Part shown: positions 22,991-25,909 of the stretch, piece by piece
Layout: each line of letters opens with the position of its first letter
How positions within the stretch are numbered: position 1 is the first letter of the stretch
DNA from: DASXRA01 sp036506155
GTDB taxonomy: Bacteria > Actinomycetota > Actinomycetes > Mycobacteriales > Jatrophihabitantaceae
Length of the DNA: 25,909 nt
NCBI GenBank assembly: GCA_036506155.1
Contig: DASXSF010000135.1
Coordinates: 1-25,909, forward strand
Direction: 5' to 3'
Notes under the pieces: model-generated
Told to the model about the DNA's origin: nothing
Seen by the model: only the letters and a program-made list of their open reading frames with translations
Databases searched by the model: none
Made by a program: the position numbers and the translations under genes

Positions 22991-23266
22991 TCATGGGGTG
23001 GGTTGGCTGGGTGGGTTCGTGCTCGTGGTGCGCCCGGCGGCGTCGGTGAAGGTGGGGATGCCGAGTTGAACGGCGTTGCTGTGGCGGGCAGCGATCTGGT
23101 CCATCTGGGCGAGCTTGGCGTGTGCGCCGGCGAGGCTGACTTTCAGGCCTTCGGCCTCGCCGAGCCAGTGGTTGGCTTCGGCTTCGGCGATGCGGGCGAT
23201 GAGGTTGTCGCGGATCTGGACGAGGCGGGGCCGGGCGACGGGGTCTGGTCGCAGGAGTGGGCAGCG
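22991..23266 (-). pseudogene. C-terminal fragment of a site-specific recombinase/transposon protein
   Basis: About 92 codons read RCPLLRPDPVARPRLVQIRD, then NLIARIAEAEANHWLGEAEG, then LKVSLAGAHAKLAQMDQIAA, and end LGIPTFTDAAGRT plus a short tail. This is the kind of C-terminal tail (Cys-containing RCPxL start, coiled region, 'GxPxFxDxAGRT' end) that I associate with actinobacterial tyrosine-recombinase/transposon proteins. No catalytic domain is present, and the fragment begins abruptly at the RCP motif. A homologous fragment lies back to back on the other strand at 23279. The family name is from memory and moderately sure; the homology between the two fragments is visible directly. Confidence 0.55.
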
Positions 23267-23278
23267 TAAGCTTGCGTC

Positions 23279-23593
23279 CGATGCCCGGTGCTGCACGTCG
23301 ATCCGAAGATGCTGCCGCGTCTGGTCGAACTGGACCGGGATCTGCGTGACCGGCGCCGCCGCGCCGAGCACGAAGGCTGGATCGGTGAAATCGAGGGCAT
23401 CGACCTGACCCTGCGGCTGCTCGCCGAGAAGAAGGCCGCCGCCGAACGCGCAGCCAGCACCCGGCACGCCGCAGCCCCGCTGGGCATGCCCGCGACCCGG
23501 CAGGCGGCAAGCCGACCGCGTCAGACGCCAGCCGGCACCGCCAACGACAGCACCTTGGCCAGCAAGCCCATCGCCCCGGGAACCAGCCGCTAG
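23279..23593 (+). pseudogene. Second recombinase C-terminal fragment, inverted relative to the first
   Basis: The plus strand from 23279 reads RCPVLHVDPKMLPRLVELDR, then DLRDRRRRAEHEGWIGEIEG, and later PLGMPATRQA, ending at TAG 23591-23593. It aligns with the minus-strand fragment at RCP-L, PRLV, 'R...AE...WxGExEG' and LGxP. Both fragments start at the same RCP motif and point away from each other, with only about 12 bases between them. It lacks any catalytic part or proper start codon; the internal ATG at 23281-23290 is unlikely to be a true start. It is a relic of a related but distinct element. Confidence 0.5.
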
Positions 23594-24025
23594 CAGGCCC
23601 ACTTGCCAGCTGCTCACAGGTCAGCAGCAGCCCGGCGTCTACCAGCACCTACATGCGGTGCCAGACCATCAGCTAGGACAAGACGACCGACTCCGTCAGG
23701 TCGCACACGCACGCCTCCGGTCGGGGCTTGAGCGGCGCCCACCGACAACAGCCCCTCCCGGCTCCGGGGTCGGGAGCAGCCGACAGTGGTCGGCGCCGAG
23801 ATCGATCTTGCTGCCCGCTCCGATCCGCGCGGACATGCTTGATATGCAGGTAATCGTGAGGCTCCTCGACACCAATGAACAGCGCCTCGATTACCAGCAT
23901 GATCAGGCATTATGTGAGCCGCTTGCGGCGAGGTGATCTTCGATCACCCACATAATGCCGAATTGCGTGCGTGCCGGCGCAAGTGCTCATTCAGCCCGCC
24001 GCTTCCCCTTGGCTCCAGACCATGC
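23594..24025. other. Gene-free region before the PadR promoter
   Basis: No gene is supported. A minus-strand frame (ATG 23900, MLVIEALFIGVEEPHDYLHI) has protein-like first residues but degenerates into Arg/Pro-rich sequence. The striking content is the branched inverted repeat at 23906-23959. Confidence 0.45.
23906..23959. repeat. Branched inverted repeat (three-way-junction-forming element)
   Basis: The outer arms GGCATTATGTG (23906-23916) and CACATAATGCC (23949-23959) are perfect 11-base complements. Enclosed between them are two further perfect hairpins: GCCGC/TT/GCGGC (23918-23929) and GGTGATC/TTC/GATCACC (23932-23948). Only three bases of the 54 lie outside stems and loops. The element can fold into a compact three-way junction as single-stranded DNA or as RNA. 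The tiny two- and three-base loops favour a DNA-level role (recombination or replication site) over a terminator. No T-run follows. Confidence 0.7.
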
Positions 24026-24060
24026 TTGACTTCTATCTAGGTCCTAGGTAGAGTTAAATC
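24026..24060 (+). promoter_or_regulatory. Leaderless PadR promoter with operator palindrome
   Basis: TTGACT (24026-24031), a 17-base spacer and TAGAGT (24049-24054) form a good actinobacterial promoter. The predicted transcription start coincides with the GTG at 24061, so the mRNA should be leaderless. Between and overlapping the hexamers lies CTATCTAGG/T/CCTAGGTAG (24033-24051), a palindrome with one mismatch in nine, placed exactly where PadR autorepression would act. Confidence 0.6.
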
Positions 24061-24390
24061 GTGCCTGAGAAGCTGCGAATGACCCTCCCCACCCAGTTCG
24101 TGCTGCGCGCGCTGCTGGCCGACCCGCTGGCCGAGCTGTACGGGGTGGAAATCGGTGAGACGGCCGGTCTGCCCAGCGGCACGGTGCACCCCATCCTGGC
24201 CCGGCTGGAGGGACTGCGCTGGGTGCAGTCTCGCTGGGAAGACATCGACCCCAAGGTGGAGGGACGCCCCGCGCGCCGCTACTACCGGCTGACCGCGTCC
24301 GGGGTGCAGCAGGCCCGCACCGCACTGGCGGAGGCGTATCAGTCCAAGCGTCGGGTGCGCATTCCGCGGCCGGTGGCGGAACCGTTATGA
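24061..24390 (+). CDS. PadR-family transcriptional regulator
   Basis: A 109-residue winged helix-turn-helix protein. It shows the PadR N-terminal pattern TQFVLRALLADPLAELYGVE, the recognition helix GLPSGTVHPILARLEGLRWV and the wing EGRPARRYYRLTASG (the RPxRRYYxLTxxG signature). The short length indicates the minimal PadR subfamily with only one C-terminal dimerisation helix. The GTG at 24061 directly follows the -10 element without room for a Shine-Dalgarno sequence, implying leaderless translation. A palindrome in the promoter suggests autoregulation. The next gene, 15 bases downstream, is its usual partner in actinobacteria. The ligand and other targets are unknown. Confidence 0.87.
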   Translation: MPEKLRMTLPTQFVLRALLADPLAELYGVEIGETAGLPSGTVHPILARLEGLRWVQSRWEDIDPKVEGRPARRYYRLTASGVQQARTALAEAYQSKRRVRIPRPVAEPL

Positions 24391-24405
24391 CCGCCGAGGG
24401 CGGGT

Positions 24406-24867
24406 GTGGTCATGGCTGAGAGCGCCATGCGGGCCGCGGGGTTCTGGCCCCGGCACACCTTGCAGGTGGCCACTCAGGTGCTGCCGGGCTCGACCCGAGA
24501 CCGGTATCGGCAGGAGTTCCTCGCCGAACTGTACGGCCTGGGCCGGGCCCGACAGTTCCACCACACGGCCGGTGTGCTGAGCCGATCCTGGGCCCTGCGC
24601 GCCGCGATCAACACCCCACCAGAGGAGGCCGCAGCCGACATGGAGATCGTCTTCCCACGCCACCGACGTCCGCTGTCCTGCAGGCTGAACCTGCGCCACC
24701 GATGGGCAACACTGCGCACCGAGGACGGCAGGCTATATCAGCAATGCCAGCGCTGCGGCAAGGACGAGACCGACATCTTCGCGGGAACCAAGTCCCGTCC
24801 CGAGTTCGACGGGGTCCCCCCTGGGATCGGCTCCGCCGCCTTCCACGGTCCCAGCGGCAGCGCGTGA
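24406..24867 (+). CDS. PadR-associated unknown protein with a C-terminal CxxC motif
   Basis: About 153 residues (151 if the ATG at 24412 is used instead of GTG 24406). The first 70 residues are helical, with TQVLPGSTRDRYRQEFLAEL and GVLSRSWALRAAI, a pattern I know from small proteins encoded directly behind PadR genes in actinobacteria. The second half is a possible small zinc-binding or redox unit, RHRWATLRTEDGRLYQQCQR followed by CGKDETDIF (CQRCGK). The arrangement with the regulator suggests a shared operon and function; the mechanism is unknown. No membrane segment or signal peptide is evident. Confidence 0.7.
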   Translation: MVMAESAMRAAGFWPRHTLQVATQVLPGSTRDRYRQEFLAELYGLGRARQFHHTAGVLSRSWALRAAINTPPEEAAADMEIVFPRHRRPLSCRLNLRHRWATLRTEDGRLYQQCQRCGKDETDIFAGTKSRPEFDGVPPGIGSAAFHGPSGSA

Positions 24868-24963
24868 CCTCCAGCCAACTCGGTGCCGAGGACAATCCAT
24901 CCGCTCCGCGATTAGCGGGGCACCGACAGGTAGCACCGACGTGGGAAGTTTCTCGGCGTGGTG

Positions 24964-25099
24964 ATGGACCCGCTGCCTGATCTGGACGATCTCATCTGCG
25001 TGTTCGAGGACGAGCCCCGGTACGCCTACGAAGAGGACGACCGAACGGCAGGTCACGAGCTGGACTGGCGCGAGATGTGGCCCTACACGCGGGTCGTGT
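24964..25099 (+). pseudogene. 5' end of an unknown gene interrupted by an IS6 element
   Basis: About 45 codons from ATG 24964 (GTG 24958 or 24961 also possible) read MDPLPDLDDLICVFEDEPRY and HELDWREMWPYTRVVW, an acidic, protein-like sequence I do not recognise. It ends at the left terminal repeat of the IS6 element at 25100 and continues in frame through the element into the transposase, creating a chimeric open frame. The remainder of the gene should lie beyond the right end of the window. Confidence 0.45.
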
Positions 25100-25907
25100 G
25101 GCGCTGTTGCGTTGGGCGATGCGGGGGCAGGGACAATGATCGGATGATCACCTCGAGGTCGAGCTTGCCGACCGCTCCGGCCGGGTACCGGTTTCCGCGT
25201 GAAGTGATCGCGGTTGCGGTGCGGTGGTATCTGCGTTATGGCCTGTCCTACCGCGATGTGGAGGAGCTGCTCGCCGAACGCGGCGTCGAGGTTGATCACG
25301 TCACGGTGTACCGGTGGGTGCAGACGTTCACCCGGGACTTCATCAATGCCGCCCGCCCTGCGCGGCACGCGACCGGTGACAGGTGGTTCGTGGACGAGAC
25401 CTACGTCAAGGTCGCCGGGCGCTGGACCTACCTGTATCGGGCGGTCGACCAGCACGGCCAGGTTATCGACGTGCTGGTCTCGACCCGCCGCGATACCTCG
25501 GCTGCACGGGATTTCTTCACCCGTGCGCTGCGCTGCGGACCGCCGCCGGCCGAAGTCACCACCGACCGAGCACCGGTCTACCCGCGAGTGATTGACGAGC
25601 TCGTCCAGGCGGCGGGTCACGTCACCGAGCAGTACGCAAACAACCGCGTCGAGGCCGATCACGGGCGACTCAAAGCCCGGCTGCGGCCGATGCGCGGACT
25701 GAGACAACTCGCCTCCACGCGCACCATCGCGGCCGGGCATGCCTTCGTGCAGAACCTACGCCGCGGGCACTACGCGATCACCGCCGAGCTCGCAGTGCAC
25801 GACCGGGTCCGCGCTGCCTTCGACGAACTCGCAGCCTGTCTCTGACTACGGCACGATGCCGCCAAGCCCAGGCCGGCGTGCGCAACGATCATCAACGCAA
25901 CAGCGCC
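25100..25907 (+). mobile_element. Complete IS6-family insertion sequence
   Basis: Perfect 15-base terminal inverted repeats, GGCGCTGTTGCGTTG (25100-25114) and its complement (25893-25907), bound an 808-base element with one transposase gene. The repeat resembles the GGC-CTGTTGC ends known for IS6-family members such as IS6100 and IS26. IS6 elements make 8-base target duplications. The left flank is GGTCGTGT (25092-25099), and the only two bases visible after the right end are GG, which is compatible. Confidence 0.88.
25144..25845 (+). CDS. IS6-family transposase
   Basis: A 233-residue DDE transposase. An N-terminal HTH-like region (FPREVIAVAVRWYLRYGLSY and RDVEELLAERGVEVDHVTVY) is followed by the catalytic residues Asp84 (WFVDETYVKV), Asp141 (TTDRAPVYP) and Glu170 (NNRVEADHGRLKARL). 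These blocks are the usual IS6-family signatures, and the protein length is typical. I chose ATG 25144 because the upstream part of the open frame belongs to the left end of the element and to the interrupted host gene. It appears intact, so the element may be active. The transposase acts in cis on the terminal repeats at 25100 and 25907. Confidence 0.9.
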   Translation: MITSRSSLPTAPAGYRFPREVIAVAVRWYLRYGLSYRDVEELLAERGVEVDHVTVYRWVQTFTRDFINAARPARHATGDRWFVDETYVKVAGRWTYLYRAVDQHGQVIDVLVSTRRDTSAARDFFTRALRCGPPPAEVTTDRAPVYPRVIDELVQAAGHVTEQYANNRVEADHGRLKARLRPMRGLRQLASTRTIAAGHAFVQNLRRGHYAITAELAVHDRVRAAFDELAACL

Positions 25908-25909
25908 GG

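Noticed and set aside
1..25909. CRISPR array
   Set aside because: No regularly spaced direct repeats were seen; the repeats found are inverted and irregular.

Overview
This is a high-GC window, and its gene families point to an actinobacterium. The families are an F420-type LLM oxidoreductase, a DUF1206 membrane protein, a PadR gene with its usual small actinobacterial partner, GTG starts and leaderless genes. A member of the Mycobacteriales (Mycobacterium/Mycolicibacterium, Nocardia or Rhodococcus relatives) is most likely, but no rRNA or housekeeping marker is present to settle the genus.

Left part (1-16.6 kb): tightly packed, chromosome-like genes. In order these are a paralogous pair of unknown proteins (one membrane-anchored); a DMT/EamA-type transporter; and a phospholipid-related block with a PAP2 phosphatase, a phospholipase D, a diacylglycerol-kinase-like lipid kinase, a second PAP2 phosphatase and a DUF1206 membrane protein. 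A divergent GNAT acetyltransferase follows. Next comes a minus-strand run: MarR regulator, LLM oxidoreductase, unknown protein, class V aminotransferase/cysteine desulfurase and DUF1801 protein. Then come a cytosolic papain-like protease facing a chagasin-type (I42) inhibitor of papain-like proteases, an SDR oxidoreductase, a cysteine-desulfurase-like protein, and a truncated C-terminal piece of a GH27 alpha-galactosidase-like protein.

Right part (16.65-25.9 kb): mosaic accessory DNA. It begins at a displaced 3' fragment of a tRNA-Ser(GGA) gene, the signature of an integration site. It holds a toxin-antitoxin-like pair with a broken first gene and an intact HTH gene behind a leaderless promoter, a gene-free stretch rich in inverted repeats, and a secreted vanadium-haloperoxidase/PAP2-type enzyme with two exported beta-rich proteins. 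It also holds a decayed IS110-type transposase, two recombinase C-terminal fragments placed back to back, a three-way-junction-forming repeat, a leaderless PadR regulator with a partner gene, and a complete IS6-family element whose two perfect terminal repeats are both visible.

At least six genes are interrupted by single-base indels, mostly in or beside short homopolymer runs. This is either gene decay or residual assembly error. It cannot be settled from the sequence alone and affects how several calls should be read. The most interesting items are the protease/inhibitor pair, the branched inverted-repeat element at 23.9 kb, the tRNA-Ser fragment marking an island edge, and the two leaderless promoters with palindromic operators.
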